Origin: Aaosphaeria pasadenensis
Lineage: Eukaryota > Ascomycota > Dothideomycetes > Pleosporales
Assembly: GCA_022813625.1 (NCBI GenBank)
Contig: JAKLMB010000057.1
Coordinates: forward strand, 1-64,000
Length of the DNA: 64,000 nucleotides
Reading direction: 5' to 3'
Part shown: one piece after another, positions 1 to 11,081 of the stretch
Numbering within the stretch: position 1 is the first letter of the stretch
How the letters are laid out: every line of letters begins with the position of its first letter
The notes under the pieces: generated by a model
What the model saw: the letters and a program-made list of their open reading frames with translations, nothing else
What the model was told of the DNA's origin: nothing
Database searches by the model: none
Translations under genes and position numbers: made by a program

Positions 1-116
1 GGGTGTTTGGGGGGGTGGGGGGTTTGGGGCGGGGGGGTGTGTTTTTTTGGGTTGTTTGGTGTGGGGGGGTTTTGTGGTGTTTGTTTTTGTTTGCCCCCCC
101 CCCCCCCCCCCCCCCC
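1..116. repeat. G-rich low-complexity stretch followed by a C homopolymer
   Basis: The first ~70 bases are almost only G and T with several G runs of six or more. Positions 94-116 are an uninterrupted run of 23 C. No canonical fungal telomere repeat (TTAGGG) is seen. This may be a genuine low-complexity tract with quadruplex potential, or an assembly-edge artefact. I favour the second because both homopolymers sit at the very start of the window. Confidence 0.6.
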
Positions 117-1159
117 TTTTTTCCCGTGTGTGTGAGAGAGTGTGTGGTACTGACAAAAGTGTGATAGGGTGGGTCTTCTTCTCCGAAGACGCGTTCTGCG
201 TTACGAATATCGGGCCAATCGCTGCGATACATGCGTTTGTGCCGTTTTTGAGCGGCGTTACGAGGGCGTATCTGACGTGAGTACTGAGAGTGTATGATCG
301 AGGGGGTGGTTGTGGTAAGGTTGATGTAAAGTGAGGTATTGAATTGTATATGTGATTTTTTAGTGAGAGGGGAGGGGGGAAGGGAGGGGATGGGTTACGA
401 AATGTAATGGTTATTTTCATGTTTATGTTCATATTTATGTTTACAATGGTTTCTTTTGAGGGGCATGTGAGGGTTTGTAGGTGACGAGGTAGGGCAGGAC
501 GTACGGAATATCATTTAATTAAAATGTAGACCGAGTAAGATGGTCGAGAAAAATTAAGTCTGTTTGATTATTCATATGTTTCCTATTTCCGAGTTTTATA
601 TGTGCAGATATTGGCATGTAAAATCTACATGTACTTAAACGTGAGGGGACGTAACCTGGTTTACTCAGATAATTGTACTCCACAAAGCTAGAAGGAAATC
701 ATAAAAATTGCGTGTGATGTTTTCTCACCGTGCTGGCCCCAGGTTTTTATCATTCATGCATTCATGGTTGGTGTCAGTGTTAGTGTTTCACGCCGTGAAG
801 TTTGAGAATTATGCTTGGCTGGTTCAGGTGCCGGCGTCCCCCCTTTTATAATGCGAGATATTGAGCTTTTCCTCAAAGCTTACTTTCACGATAGGGGGTC
901 TAGAAATTGCCACGGTCGACCAATAGTGAGCGTAAGAGCTAAATTGAGGCTCTAGGCCCCTGGGGTTGAGACTTGAGGTAAGATGATTAGATGGATTTTG
1001 GTACGTTGGTAGTGTGGCGGTTGTTTGTGTTTGTATGGTTGGTTGATGCTCTATTGTATTTATTCTCTGATCTAAGTTGATTGACGTTTGTCTGAGCTAT
1101 CATTCCTATCAGTTGTTTGCTCCTTTGTTCTGTTTCTCTGCTATTAGGATAATTATAAT

Positions 1160-1391
1160 ATCTTTTCTCCTTTCTCCTCCTTTATATCCCCCCTCTTCTC
1201 TTCTCTGTCCTTGTCATCCTTCTCGCTATTTTGCTTCACCTCCTTATCCTTGTTATTCCTATCCTCCCCCATCACTCTCTCCCTTGCCTCTTGCTTAGTG
1301 GTCCCCTCCTTCCTATTCTCCTCCTTCCTATTCTTCTTGCAGTGCCCCTCCTTCCTACCCTTGCAGTCGTCCTCCTCTTCCCCCTCCTCGG
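1160..1391. repeat. Polypyrimidine tract (C/T rich)
   Basis: About 230 bases consist almost only of C and T on the plus strand, built from irregular TCC, CTT and CCT units with very few purines. Frames crossing it stay open only because of this bias, so they are not counted as genes. Such mirror-like tracts can adopt triplex structure, but no function is shown here. Confidence 0.75.
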
Positions 1392-1775
1392 TAGTCGTTA
1401 TGAAGATATAAAAGAATTAAACAAATGCATAGAGTCTAAAATGTTAGTCAAAGAAATAAAAGCTGCGTTAATTAGTGTAAGAAATTTACGAGATAGGCCA
1501 AAGGGAAAAGAGCGTAGAAACGGGCGGTAAGTATATGTTCAGGCAGCCCTGCGTCAACTGAAATGGGGTACGAAGACCCCCTTTCAAAGTAGCCAGTCTG
1601 ATCAAGTGAGAGCTGGCAGGTGGGCATCAGAGTCGACAAGACTTGGTTGGGTCGCCGTTCCTGCGCTGTTGCTTTCGCTGCCTTTAGGGTACGCTTCTCT
1701 CGAACCAATCGTTTGAGAGAAGCCTTCTTCTGGTTTAGAGAAGCAGAACCTCTACAGAGTTGGGCATGGGCCCGG

Positions 1776-1819
1776 GGATCATATCGTGTAGAGGGACGGA
1801 TCATGTCGTGTAGAGGGAC
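1776..1819. repeat. 22-bp tandem duplication
   Basis: Two contiguous 22-bp copies (1776-1797 and 1798-1819), each beginning GGATCAT and ending GAGGGAC, differ at a single base. A third copy starts at 1820 but stops after six bases. It sits just upstream of the hairpin-repeat family and may be part of the same decayed repetitive locus. Confidence 0.8.
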
Positions 1820-1961
1820 GGATCAGGGCAGGCGAGCAGCGCACGACTACTCTCCTGCTGCTGCCAACAACAGCCCAAACTGCGTAGCTGAGGCTGGGGC
1901 CTTTTGCCGTAGAGACATGGGAAACAGGGGCACAGTGGATAAACAAACTCCTCCCTGCCGA

Positions 1962-2835
1962 CTTCTACAGTCCGTCAGAACGGCAGAAGCAGCTTGCCAC
2001 CATGATTTGGACTTGCGGCCGAAGCTAAGGAACAGACACAAGCCCGGATATGATGTCATCAAAGACATGGAGGACATAATTGGTGGTCCCGAAGGTAATC
2101 CACTAGAAAGTCTGCCAACTAAAAGGCTGGACTTTGCGTGATTAAGACACTGGGAAAAGAGGGCAAGCAGAATTCTCCACTCAACCCGAGATAAGAAACT
2201 TACTTCCGCGGTCTGGTAGGACGGCAAAAAGCAGTTTGCCAACAGAAGTAATTCTTCTTCCGCGGTCCGTTAAGACGGCAGAAGGGATCGCCAAGAAAGT
2301 TGGACTTGGGGCCGAAGCCGAGGGTTGGGCATAATCCCAGTGTTCATGTCGTGAGACATGGGGAAAAGAGGCAAAGTGGAATGCTCCACCCTACCAGAAA
2401 CAATAAAACTTACTTCCGCGGTCTGACAAGACGGCAGCAAGCAGTTTGCCAACAATAGTGATTTCACTTCCGTGGTCAGTCAAGACGGCAGAAGGGATTC
2501 ATCTACGAAAGCAATTCCGCTCCCCCCATCGGTTAAGACGTCAGAAGGGTTTTGCCAGCGACAGTTGGACTTGTGGACGAAGCCGGGGCTCACGTCGTTG
2601 AGACATGGAGGGAAAAGAAAAAGGCGGTTGGGGTCAACAAAGGCCCTTCACCACCAAACACAGTTTCCTGCGATTCCTAAGGTTCGCAGTAGCCAACAAA
2701 AGTCGGCGTATATCTCCGCAAGAGACATGGTGAAAACCTGGTGGCCCTGCGGAGCAGGTGATCCACCAGAAAATGCCAACCCGAAAGCTGCGCTTGAAGT
2801 TTTACTTCCGCAGTCCCAAAGGGTCTGCAGAAGCT
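1962..2835. repeat. Family of degenerate hairpin-like repeats
   Basis: At least seven related units begin near 1962, 2203, 2257, 2413, 2467, 2523 and 2804. The core is CTTCCGCGGTC, a short spacer, then GACGGCAGAAG. The two arms are imperfect inverted complements (about 9 of 11 positions), so each unit could fold as a small hairpin. Several units are followed by a shared tail with TTTGCCAAC or GTTGGACTTG..GCCGAAGCC. Others carry a shared GAGACATGGGGAAAAGAGG-like segment. Spacing is often 54-56 bp. I do not recognise the family. It could be a decayed minisatellite or a remnant of a mobile element. Confidence 0.6.
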
Positions 2836-3415
2836 GCTGTCTTTGACGGGACAGCAGCAACCGAACAGCAAGCAGCCAGTCTTGTCTCAATGCGTACTTC
2901 GTGGATACACAACAGAGCTTCGAAAGGCTACCTATACACGGCATTCAGCCTCAAAAGAACCTAGAGGAAGAGCAATAGGTCGGCTGAGTGAATGCATTGT
3001 ATGGTGGAGAGGAAAAGAAGAGAGAGAGAAGGTGGGAGAAGTAAAGCTAGTAATAGAGCAAACCGCGCCAAGACTTTCACCTCCCCACTCGCAAGCCAAC
3101 CACAATACGGAAGGGAAATAAGATGACCCGGTGAAGGGGAGGGAGGCTCGGGAAGAACCGATGAGGGATAAAAACCTGAAATGTCCAGTAAGGACTGTGC
3201 TATTTCTCAGTTCGATACCAGTGGTCGTGGTTACGGCAGAGCAACAGAAAGGTACGAAATCGATTTCTCCTGTACTGCCCTTTGTTGGAAAGGTTTTTCA
3301 TTCTGATGTGGTAATACATCATCCAAAATAACCGGATGGATTTGAATGAATTGGAAGATATAAATTCACAGGATAAGATATGTTACAACTATCTAAACAC
3401 CTTGCCCTATACTTC

Positions 3416-4489
3416 CTATACATCTACTCTCGCAGGCTCACCAGCCCACGCTCGCCTAAGAAGTTTACATATCTTCTCCCTCTCCACTTTCCGCGGATTT
3501 GCGTACTGATTCTCCATTGCAATCGACGCAGCTCTATCAATGTCATCTTCGTTAAACCAAAAGTCCTTCAGAGCCCGCTTTACCTTGAGCTGATCCAACA
3601 GCCCGTTCAAGCCCTTAATCCCGCTACTATACCCCCCAGGCAGCAACTCCGCCAATTCTGCATCCAACGTAGGTACTGCGGGACAGTTGTATGCAAGAGT
3701 GTGCGGCAGCAATATAGTATGCGTCTCCGCATGTGGCAGATCAAACGAGCCGCCGAGCGTATGACACAACTTGTGGTGCAGCGACATAGTCGTACTTCCC
3801 AAGCACATCCCACAAAGCCACGCGCCATACAACGCCTTATACCTCGCATCATGACTCTCCTGGTCTTTCATGATCTCAGGAAGCGCTTCTGCGAGCGCAC
3901 GGATACCTTCTCTAGCTATCAGCCGAATGATCGGATTGGAATCAGGCGCGTAGAGAGCTTCAGCAGCGTGCGCGATGGCGTTGATGCCGCTTGTTGCACT
4001 CAATGCCGCAGGCAGTGTCTTGGTGAGGTCAACATCGTAGATCACAGTTCCGGGCAGAACGCGAGGGTCTTTGATCGTCGTCTTCAATCCCTGGCTGGTC
4101 TGGCCGAGAATGGACGTCATCTCACTGCCTGCGTAGGTAGTGGGGATGCAGATGTGGTAGATGCCAGTCCGTATGCTGATCGCCTTCCCCAGACCTATTG
4201 TGCTGCCGCCTCCGATTGATACCAAACAATCAACTTTCTTCTTCTCCACGATGGCGAGAGCCTTTTCAGTGATGGAGGTGGGCGTATGCATTGTGGCTTC
4301 GGAGAAAATGTGGGAGGCTTTCGCGCCTAGGAGGTGCTCGATGCGACGAGCATCATCAACTTGATACGGCGTACATAAGATCATGGCGGCAGTAAATCCT
4401 TGCGTCGAGACTTCGGTGGCTATTTGCGAGAGAGTGCCGCTGCCAAAAATTACCCGACTGGGATTAGCGGTGTAGGTGAACTGTGACAT
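3416..4489 (-). CDS. Maleylacetate reductase (iron-containing ADH family)
   Basis: Single-exon gene of 357 residues, the usual length for the family. It should reduce maleylacetate to 3-oxoadipate with NAD(P)H, the step after ring opening of hydroxyquinol. The protein shows the Rossmann-like GGGSTIGLGKAI segment, the following PTTYAGSEMT stretch, and a C-terminal helical part with HHKLCHTLGG and LPHAETHTILLPH, all typical of maleylacetate reductases. The frame is open for 56 more residues upstream, but the start at MSQFTYTANP matches where family members begin. It lies downstream of the hydroxyquinol dioxygenase on the same strand, supporting a shared pathway. Two CCCCAC elements (4633-4638, 4673-4678) lie upstream. 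Confidence 0.9.
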   Translation of the reverse strand: MSQFTYTANPSRVIFGSGTLSQIATEVSTQGFTAAMILCTPYQVDDARRIEHLLGAKASHIFSEATMHTPTSITEKALAIVEKKKVDCLVSIGGGSTIGLGKAISIRTGIYHICIPTTYAGSEMTSILGQTSQGLKTTIKDPRVLPGTVIYDVDLTKTLPAALSATSGINAIAHAAEALYAPDSNPIIRLIAREGIRALAEALPEIMKDQESHDARYKALYGAWLCGMCLGSTTMSLHHKLCHTLGGSFDLPHAETHTILLPHTLAYNCPAVPTLDAELAELLPGGYSSGIKGLNGLLDQLKVKRALKDFWFNEDDIDRAASIAMENQYANPRKVEREKICKLLRRAWAGEPARVDV

Positions 4490-4847
4490 GTTGCGTAATT
4501 GTCGATGCTTGCAAATCGTATCGAATCGTAGTATAAAGTGAATAGAATGGTTCTTGAGATATGAATGAACTAAAATAAAAGTATTATGAACTTTTGTAGA
4601 ACTACCTGTGGCCTTCGGTGGCATCGCAACTGCCCCACCCGGTGGAAAGCAGCTCAACCGACTACGGTTCTACCCCACACGGAGACTACGAAAACATCGG
4701 GGAGCTACCCACGGAGGGCCTTGAGACCTAAACCGAGTTCGAAGCAATGTGTATGACGAGCTGTGAATTTGATGATGAATTGGATTTAGCTACCATCCTC
4801 AAATCTCAACAAAACACTATTCGACTGCTATCCTACCACGGGTGAAT
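4490..4847. promoter_or_regulatory. Upstream region of the maleylacetate reductase gene
   Basis: Intergenic stretch of 358 bp between two genes on the minus strand. It contains two CCCCAC hexamers (4633-4638 and 4673-4678), the reverse complement of GTGGGG, a motif found in most intergenic regions of this cluster. No other feature is seen. Confidence 0.4.
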
Positions 4848-5849
4848 CTAGTCAACATCAGGAACTGGTACTCCGTCCACAATCTTAGCCGAAATATTGA
4901 ACTTCGCCAATGCCTCTAAACTATTATGATCACGGAGCTTTTGACTTTCTTCTTCCGTGATAAGCACAAAGTCATAGCTTAACAACTTCATGCCTTCATG
5001 GGTTCCGGGATATCGAGATGCCACGTCCTTAGACACCGTCCCCAAATCGACCACAAGCGACCTCTTCACACCAAAAACCGCGTCCGAAGTCTCGTATGGA
5101 TCATTCCTTAAGTACAGCGCCGTAATGAGCGGGTCCCAACCCTCCTTCTCGAACATGAAGTGCATGTGACTCGGTCTCATCGGATGCCGTTGGAGTTTCG
5201 ATAACAATTGACCGACAGGACCATCGTGCGGGATGGGATAAGGAACTGGCACGATCCCCTTGAACCAAAACTCTCCTCCCTCGTTGCTGGTGAGTATGCA
5301 CCTTCCATCCGGCCGTTCACGTCCCGCGTGCTGTACATCGTATTTCCCACTCGAGTCGGTCTCCCATATATCAACCTTGACGTCTGATATTGGAGCCCCG
5401 TTGATATCCTTGACTGTACATACGACTAGCAGAGATTCCCCGTTCTCGTCATGCGACATATTGTCCCCGTGATCCAGATGCTCCGCGTCATGGGTGTGGA
5501 ACGGCCCTAGAACCGTCCCCTCGGTGCATCCCGATGGCTTCGGATGATCGATACTGTCGACAAGCAAGCTCAGCCCCAGAACATCGCTCAGCAGTATGAA
5601 TTCCTGCCTGACATCTGTGCAAGTCTGGCCAGTGAGAGTAAGGAACTCAATGGCACGCATCCACTCCTCTTGAGAAAGCCGAGTCTCGCGCGCGAAATCG
5701 TGGAGGTGGGTGACGAGGCGCTCGAGGAGGAACTTGAATCGTGGGGACGGATTCGTGGAGTTGACGAGATGCACGTTGGCGGTGATGTTTTCGGTGGTGA
5801 GGTCATATAACTCGGGGGCTTTCGCATTGCGTTTCTCCATGTTATGCAT
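4848..5849 (-). CDS. Intradiol ring-cleavage dioxygenase, probably hydroxyquinol 1,2-dioxygenase
   Basis: Intronless gene of 333 residues. Intradiol dioxygenases use Fe(III) to split the ring of catechols or hydroxyquinol. The N-terminal ~100 residues form the helical dimerisation domain typical of catechol and hydroxyquinol enzymes and absent from protocatechuate enzymes. The four expected Fe ligands are visible: Tyr170 (SSGKYDVQ), Tyr204 (PVPYPIPHDGP), and His228 and His230 (RPSHMHFMF). The adjacent maleylacetate reductase argues for 1,2,4-trihydroxybenzene as substrate, giving maleylacetate. Catechol 1,2-dioxygenase activity is the main alternative. A second Met at residue 4 is an equally possible start. 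Confidence 0.92.
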   Translation of the reverse strand: MHNMEKRNAKAPELYDLTTENITANVHLVNSTNPSPRFKFLLERLVTHLHDFARETRLSQEEWMRAIEFLTLTGQTCTDVRQEFILLSDVLGLSLLVDSIDHPKPSGCTEGTVLGPFHTHDAEHLDHGDNMSHDENGESLLVVCTVKDINGAPISDVKVDIWETDSSGKYDVQHAGRERPDGRCILTSNEGGEFWFKGIVPVPYPIPHDGPVGQLLSKLQRHPMRPSHMHFMFEKEGWDPLITALYLRNDPYETSDAVFGVKRSLVVDLGTVSKDVASRYPGTHEGMKLLSYDFVLITEEESQKLRDHNSLEALAKFNISAKIVDGVPVPDVD

Positions 5850-6338
5850 CCACTAATATGTGACAGCAAGGATTGAGGCGGGTGTTGATGTCAAGATGTG
5901 TTGGCAGCAGGTCAAAAACGGGAAACCGCAACTATTACAAAATGCAGTCTGTGATAGTTGATTCGAGTTGTGCTAGCCTAAGAGTAGGCGTATTCTATTA
6001 TCTTTTTCTTTTCTTGTAGCATTATTTCATTCGGTGGAAGGCCTCGAGGTCCCCATCCTACAAGTAGGTTCAAAGCGTACTGTGTAAGTGGATTGCTCCA
6101 CCTACTTAGTAGGTGGGTGGGAAACGCGCGGCGCACGAGACCAGAACTTGGTAGATCCTTGCGACCCAAATTCCAGACTGTAGCCACCCATACATCAAAT
6201 TTATCACAGTACTGAAATGTTCTTTACGTTTCGGAGATCATAAATCGCATTAGAAATGGCTGGCTATCTAGATTCGCTGACACGGCTCCGAGAAACGGCA
6301 GATTTTGTACAGTCTCTCTCGATATCGCTCACTCGTGC
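5850..6338. other. Intergenic, upstream of the dioxygenase
   Basis: About 490 bp between two genes transcribed to the left. I see no open frame with support. Unlike most promoters in this cluster it lacks an exact GTGGGG/CCCCAC hexamer. Around 6055-6120 there are three near-copies of CTACTTAGTAGG or CCTACAAGTAGG type, a weak palindromic theme of unknown meaning. Confidence 0.35.
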
Positions 6339-7933
6339 TCAATCCTTCCAAGTGATAGTCTTGGTCCTCACCCACTCTCGCAGTCCAGGCAGACTGTTGA
6401 AACGACCAAATCCACTGCTTTTCACACCCCCGTGAGGTAGCGTTGTCTCATCGTGGATCGTCATAGAATTGATATGGACAGCACCCGAATCTATAGACCT
6501 TGCAATTCGAAGGGCCCTGCAAAGATCTTCCGTGAAAACTGCGCTGCTCAAACCGTACTCTGTGTCGTTGGCCAGCTTGATGGCTTCTTCTTCTGAGTTC
6601 ACAATGTACAAAGTAACCGTCGGTCCAAATGATTCCGTGGAATATATTTTCATCCTCGGTGTAACATTTTCGATGATTGCAGGCGGCATTTGGGTCGACG
6701 ATTGATCGTAGCCATCATTGAGCTCGCCGTACAGAAGATTGGCGCCATTAGAGAGCGCATCAGAAATCAGCATATGATTCCTCACAACGGCAGTATTGTT
6801 TACCAGTTGCGGTGTTTGCTGTGGGCCAAAAAGCTTAACCATTGCCGACTTCAACGCCTCGCGAAACTCCGTTGCTATCGCGGCATTGACAATGATGCGT
6901 TCCGTAGACATGCAAACTTGGCCAGCGTGTAGAAAGGCTCCCAGGCAGCATTGTACCGCGGCAAGTTCAATATCAGCGTCCTCGCATATAATCGCTGGAG
7001 CCTTACCGCCAAGCTCCATAACGGTAGGCTTGAGGTATTGGCCTGCAAGCGAGGCAATGATAGAACCGACAGCTGTAGAACCTGTAAAATTGATCTTCTT
7101 GACCGACGGATGGGAGATGAGAGCGCTTGTCACTTCTGCTGCATCTTCGGGGCGGTGGTACAATGTATTCAGACATCCCGCAGGGAGACCAGACGCATGC
7201 AGAATGGAAGCAATGGCCCACTGTACGAAAGGATGTTAGCGACACAACTCCAGGCGAAGGCGAGAGACGACTTACATATGTTGCTGGTGCAGCTTCAGGG
7301 CCTTTGAGAATGACAGTGTTTCCCCTGTATAATGATCAGAATGCACCGATTTGGGTTTCGCCTTCCTGGGTTTTGGCAACGGACGTACATCGCCAATGGC
7401 TGTAAGCATGCCCTCAATCCGAGGACGTTTGGGCCATTCCACGGAGCGATCCCTAACACGACACCAAAAGGTTCGTTGAGAACTACGCCACTGCTGCCTT
7501 CTGCGTCCAGAACTGGCGCAGTGCCAGTGGTAGCTATCTGGATCATACCAGCAACATCATAACAAGCTTGGCAAGCCGCCTCATGTTCAAAAGCAAACAT
7601 TGCCTCGGATGCACCAGTCTCTGTGAGGCTGTAATGACGGAGCTCGGCTTTTCTCCTTCGAAATTCATCTGCTGCTCTTAGGAATATATCTCGCCTCTCT
7701 CGCGGTTTCGTCTTGGACCACTCCACAAAGGCGCTCTGGGCAGATTCAACTGCTCTAGAGACTTCCGCTGTACCAGCTGATGAGCAACGATATAAAACTT
7801 TTTGGTCGATCGGAGATACGACTGAAAACTCGGATTCGGATACCACCTCCTCTCCATTGATCCAAAATGGTATCACGGAATTACTGTCGAATGCCGAAGC
7901 AGGAGATCCAACCACTTGCTCGTTCTTGGCCAT
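6339..7933 (-). CDS. Aldehyde dehydrogenase, salicylaldehyde/vanillin dehydrogenase type
   Basis: Three exons (7933-7389, 7324-7276, 7220-6339) with introns 7388-7325 and 7275-7221 give 491 residues, the normal ALDH length. It should oxidise an aromatic aldehyde to the acid with NAD(P)+. Visible landmarks are the APWNGPNVLGLR segment and the GNTVILKGPEAAP cofactor segment restored across the introns, then NFTGSTAVG, the catalytic-Glu motif MELGGKAP and the catalytic-Cys motif GQVCMSTER. The subfamily assignment rests on similarity to salicylaldehyde-type ALDHs. The gene is divergent from the flavin monooxygenase, a likely next step (aldehyde to acid, then oxidative decarboxylation). Confidence 0.93.
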
Positions 7934-8264
7934 TGGTTTTCAAGAATGTAAATCGTGAAAGATGCGACACGGACTAAAGTCTTTGGTGTAGTGCTTGAGG
8001 TGCTCTCATATCTACTGTTATCAACTTCTAGACTGGCATCATGGAAATTGCCTAGCGTAAGGTAGGGTGGGTTGTGTGGGGCTGGAGGACAACAGTCGCA
8101 GGGTGGCCTCGAGTAGAACGTGAGCCACACAACATAATCACCGATATCTTCCCATGACTTGGGTGGCTCGCCAATATTAATCTTTGACTTGGACCTCCCG
8201 CAAGTTGAACCGGGATTTTTTAACCTCATGCATATACATCAATATTATTTCGAAATCATTCAAT
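7934..8264. promoter_or_regulatory. Divergent promoter: ALDH / flavin monooxygenase
   Basis: 331 bp separate two start codons facing away from each other, so both genes may be controlled together. A GTGGGG hexamer lies at 8076-8081 inside a GT-rich stretch (8060-8085). Confidence 0.5.
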
Positions 8265-9930
8265 ATGTCTCTCAAGATCATCATTGTCGGCGCGGGGCTG
8301 GGAGGCTTGGCTGCCGCGATATCTATCAAGTTGGAAAAGCCAGAGCACGATGTATTGGTTATTGAGTCCGCGCCGGAGCTAGCTGAGGTAATTGGAAGAT
8401 TAAGTGTATTTGGATTTGATACCTCTGACAAAGTGTACAGGTTGGGGCCGGCCTTCAAGTTACCCCAAATGCAACAAGGCTACTGATACGATGGGGTTTG
8501 GGCAACATTTTGAAGGATCTGTCATCTAGTCCAGAAGAATTCACCATCCATCGATATTCCGATGGTAAGATCCTGGGGAAACGAGAGGGTTATGGGAAGG
8601 AAATGGTAGAGAAATACAAGAGTCCCTTCTGGGATATGCACCGGGCGGATCTGCAGCTGGCCTTGTACGACCGCGCAACCGACTTGGGAGTCAAATTTAG
8701 GTTCGGAGCGCTCGTAACTAACATCGATGCACGCATTCCCTCTGCCACGTTGGCGAATGGGGAGAACATTCATGGCGATCTCATTGTCGGTGCTGATGGT
8801 ACGTCTTTGCTTTACGCCGCGTTCATACTAGCTAAGACTAAAAATTGACGGAATCAGGGTTGTGGTCAAAATGTCGCGAATCTCTCTGGGGTAAAGCCCA
8901 TTCTCCAATCCCAACAGGCGATCTCGCATATCGCGTTATACTGCAGGTTCAAGACATCGAAGACGATGCGTTGAGACACTTCTTCGAGACACCTAGAGTC
9001 GCGCTATGGGCTGGTCCAGATTGCCATGTCATCTGCTACCCCGTCAAGGCCAACAAGCTGCTCAATTTGGTGCTCCTAGTCCCAGACAATCTTCCGGAAG
9101 GAGTATCGAGAGTTCCTGGAGATATCGGGGAAATGTTACAGATCTTTCAGGATTGGGATCCAAGGTAATACACACTACCCTACATTTACACAGCATATTG
9201 ATCTAGCTAGATTGAGGGATCTATTATCTATGGTTCAAAAGGTGGATAAGTGGAAGCTGATGCACAGTAAGTCTCAGCTGCTTATACCGAGTATTGCGCA
9301 GTAGTTTGACCATATCCTTTTTTCCAGTGGAAGAGTTAGAGCGATGGTCCAACTCTGAAGCCACGGTAGTGTTTTTGGGGGACGCCTGTCACCCGATGCT
9401 TCCCTACCTAGCCCAAGGTGCAGGCTCGTCACTGGAGGATGGAGCCGCCCTGGGGAGTCTGCTATCCCGAGCTACCAGCCGCGAAGACCTTTTTAAGACC
9501 CTCCAGATATACGAGAACCTTAGAAAGTCCCGTAGCTCTTCTCTGCAGAAAGGAAGCATGCGCCAGGTATGGATTATACCTTTCAAACAAGTCTCGGGCA
9601 AACCGTTCCTGAACCAACTAATCAAACAATTAGCGACAATATAATCATCTACCTGATGGACCTGAGCAGCAACATCGAGACCGTTTAATGAATGAACAAA
9701 TAGCAGAGCCTCTGCCTGGTTATCCATTCTATTGGTGAGCTTTCTTGCTAATATTTGCTGCATTTCGCTGAAGAATTCAAGGCTCGATCCCGCACAGCAA
9801 AGCTTTGTTTACGGTTACGATGTGTATGAGGAGGTTAGTGCATGGCCCTTCTGTTTTGATCTCCGCGTCACAAGTTAGCTGACCTTTTAAGATCAAACGC
9901 CATGACAGAATGGGTACTGGACTTCTTTAG
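8265..9930 (+). CDS. FAD-dependent monooxygenase, salicylate-hydroxylase-like
   Basis: Eight exons can be joined: 8265-8387, 8441-8798, 8858-9164, 9211-9266, 9328-9566, 9634-9734, 9782-9833 and 9892-9930. These enzymes hydroxylate aromatic acids, often with loss of CO2. The N-terminal dinucleotide-binding motif GAGLGGLAAA, the RADLQLAL helix, the GADG segment and the second FAD motif FLGDACHPMLPYLAQGA are all present. The end LYGYD-type motif is read as FVYGYDVYEE. The last intron (9834-9891) has a good CTGAC branch site; reading through instead would stop within 50 bp. Oxidative decarboxylation of a hydroxybenzoate to hydroquinone or hydroxyquinol would feed the neighbouring dioxygenase. Confidence 0.9.
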
Positions 9931-11081
9931 CATCTACTGACTGTCTAAATTATTGTTGCCGTACCCCAATTCACTCAAATCAAAAGGTCGACAAATGGAC
10001 TGTGAGTGGCCAAGACTAGTAGTTTCATCCATGGGCAAAATAGCATGTCTAGATTAGTAGATCGGAGTCACATTCTCAAAAATCATGCATTCAATTGCGT
10101 CAGATTTTATGCTTGTGAGCAAGTGGGACATCTCGCTGTTGTTAAATTCGTTCAACCCTAAGCAGAGAGGTTAGATACATCAGCATGCAAGCCGGCCTGC
10201 CAGCTCCATCCTGGAATTGGCTATACGTCGATCCTACGTGAACTGTGCTACGTATATCACATACCGAACCAAACTTCCACATAGCTTCCATCTATACAAG
10301 AGCCATTCCCACCCGTTCCACTAAAACTTTCAATGATAATGGGTGAGATATATATAACCTGACTATGAATCCGTTCCAGAATTGACTTTGACTGCTCTTG
10401 AATTGACAGGCAAAGATACCATCGTCCACTTCTTCGACCTTGGGAGAGATCTCAGATCGCGGAACACAGTAAGTGAAATGTGGTGAGCGTATACAATTAA
10501 CGTGACCACACTTATTACAGAAACTACTAGATTCATTACCAATTCAAGAAGATTAGTGCTGGAGGGATCAACCCGACGAAAAGCACCGTGTCTCTGAAGT
10601 AATTACTTGTGACTGTTTGCTAAACTATCAAATTACTCCTGTCGCCTCGTAAGAGTCCAACAGTCGCTTTTTGGGAGAGTTGGTACCCTTAGTTGGTTCA
10701 ACACACCAACGGTTGGGGATAATTACCGCACTTGCTACTTTGGTGGCTGCGACTCTCGGTGGATGACATTGCTTTTCTTGTTCGAACCCCACCCGCTTCA
10801 ATCCCCTCCCCACCTGAATTTCCCCCGCACCCCGGACCCCAAACACAATGAGGAACGTGATCTAACGCCACTATTATCGGGGTCCCCATACTGAATGAGA
10901 GCGACTATGAGTGCAAGAATTTCAATCATTGGTCTAAATTAGACGAAGGTTGCCACTCTAGTGATCGAAGATTAGTTGTAGACCGACGGTGGGAAGTCTG
11001 TCTCACAGCTAACTACATGAACGCTCTGACAAAACCTTCTGGGGCCCCTCGATCTTAATCTGCAACTTTCAACGGAACATC
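9931..11081. other. Intergenic, upstream of the first P450
   Basis: 1.15 kb between two plus-strand genes. CCCCAC hexamers occur at 10787-10792 and 10808-10813. A possible 34-residue spliced micro-frame is listed separately. Otherwise nothing is seen. Confidence 0.4.
10333..10556 (+). CDS. Possible spliced micro-ORF, unrecognised
   Basis: Three short exons (10333-10342, 10410-10468, 10521-10556) flanked by good GTGAG/GTAAG donors and CAG acceptors would encode 34 residues ending in a stop. The introns (10343-10409 and 10469-10520) have normal fungal size. The peptide contains an IVHFFDLGRDLRSRNT segment that I cannot assign; a decayed N-terminus of a glutathione-transferase-like gene is conceivable but not shown. 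It may equally be chance. Confidence 0.2.

Larger units (their letters stand above)
117..3415. other. Gene-free left flank
   Basis: About 3.3 kb without a supportable gene. Open frames here are short and lack recognisable motifs or splice structure. The stretch contains a pyrimidine-only tract, one short tandem duplication and a family of degenerate hairpin-like repeats, each listed separately. The remainder (roughly 120-1150 and 2950-3415) shows nothing I can interpret. The downstream boundary is the stop codon of the maleylacetate reductase gene. Confidence 0.6.

Noticed and set aside
1..116. Telomere
   Set aside because: G-rich but without TTAGGG repeats; the long C run next to it points to an assembly edge.
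1620..2141. Open frames of 130-170 codons on both strands in the repeat region
   Set aside because: Frames follow the degenerate repeats and show no protein family features.
3380..4219. 279-codon plus-strand frame
   Set aside because: Lies antisense to the maleylacetate reductase, whose family motifs are clear.
10620..10850. Possible tRNA gene because of a GTTCGAACCCC box-B-like string
   Set aside because: No cloverleaf arms or box A at the right distance could be found.
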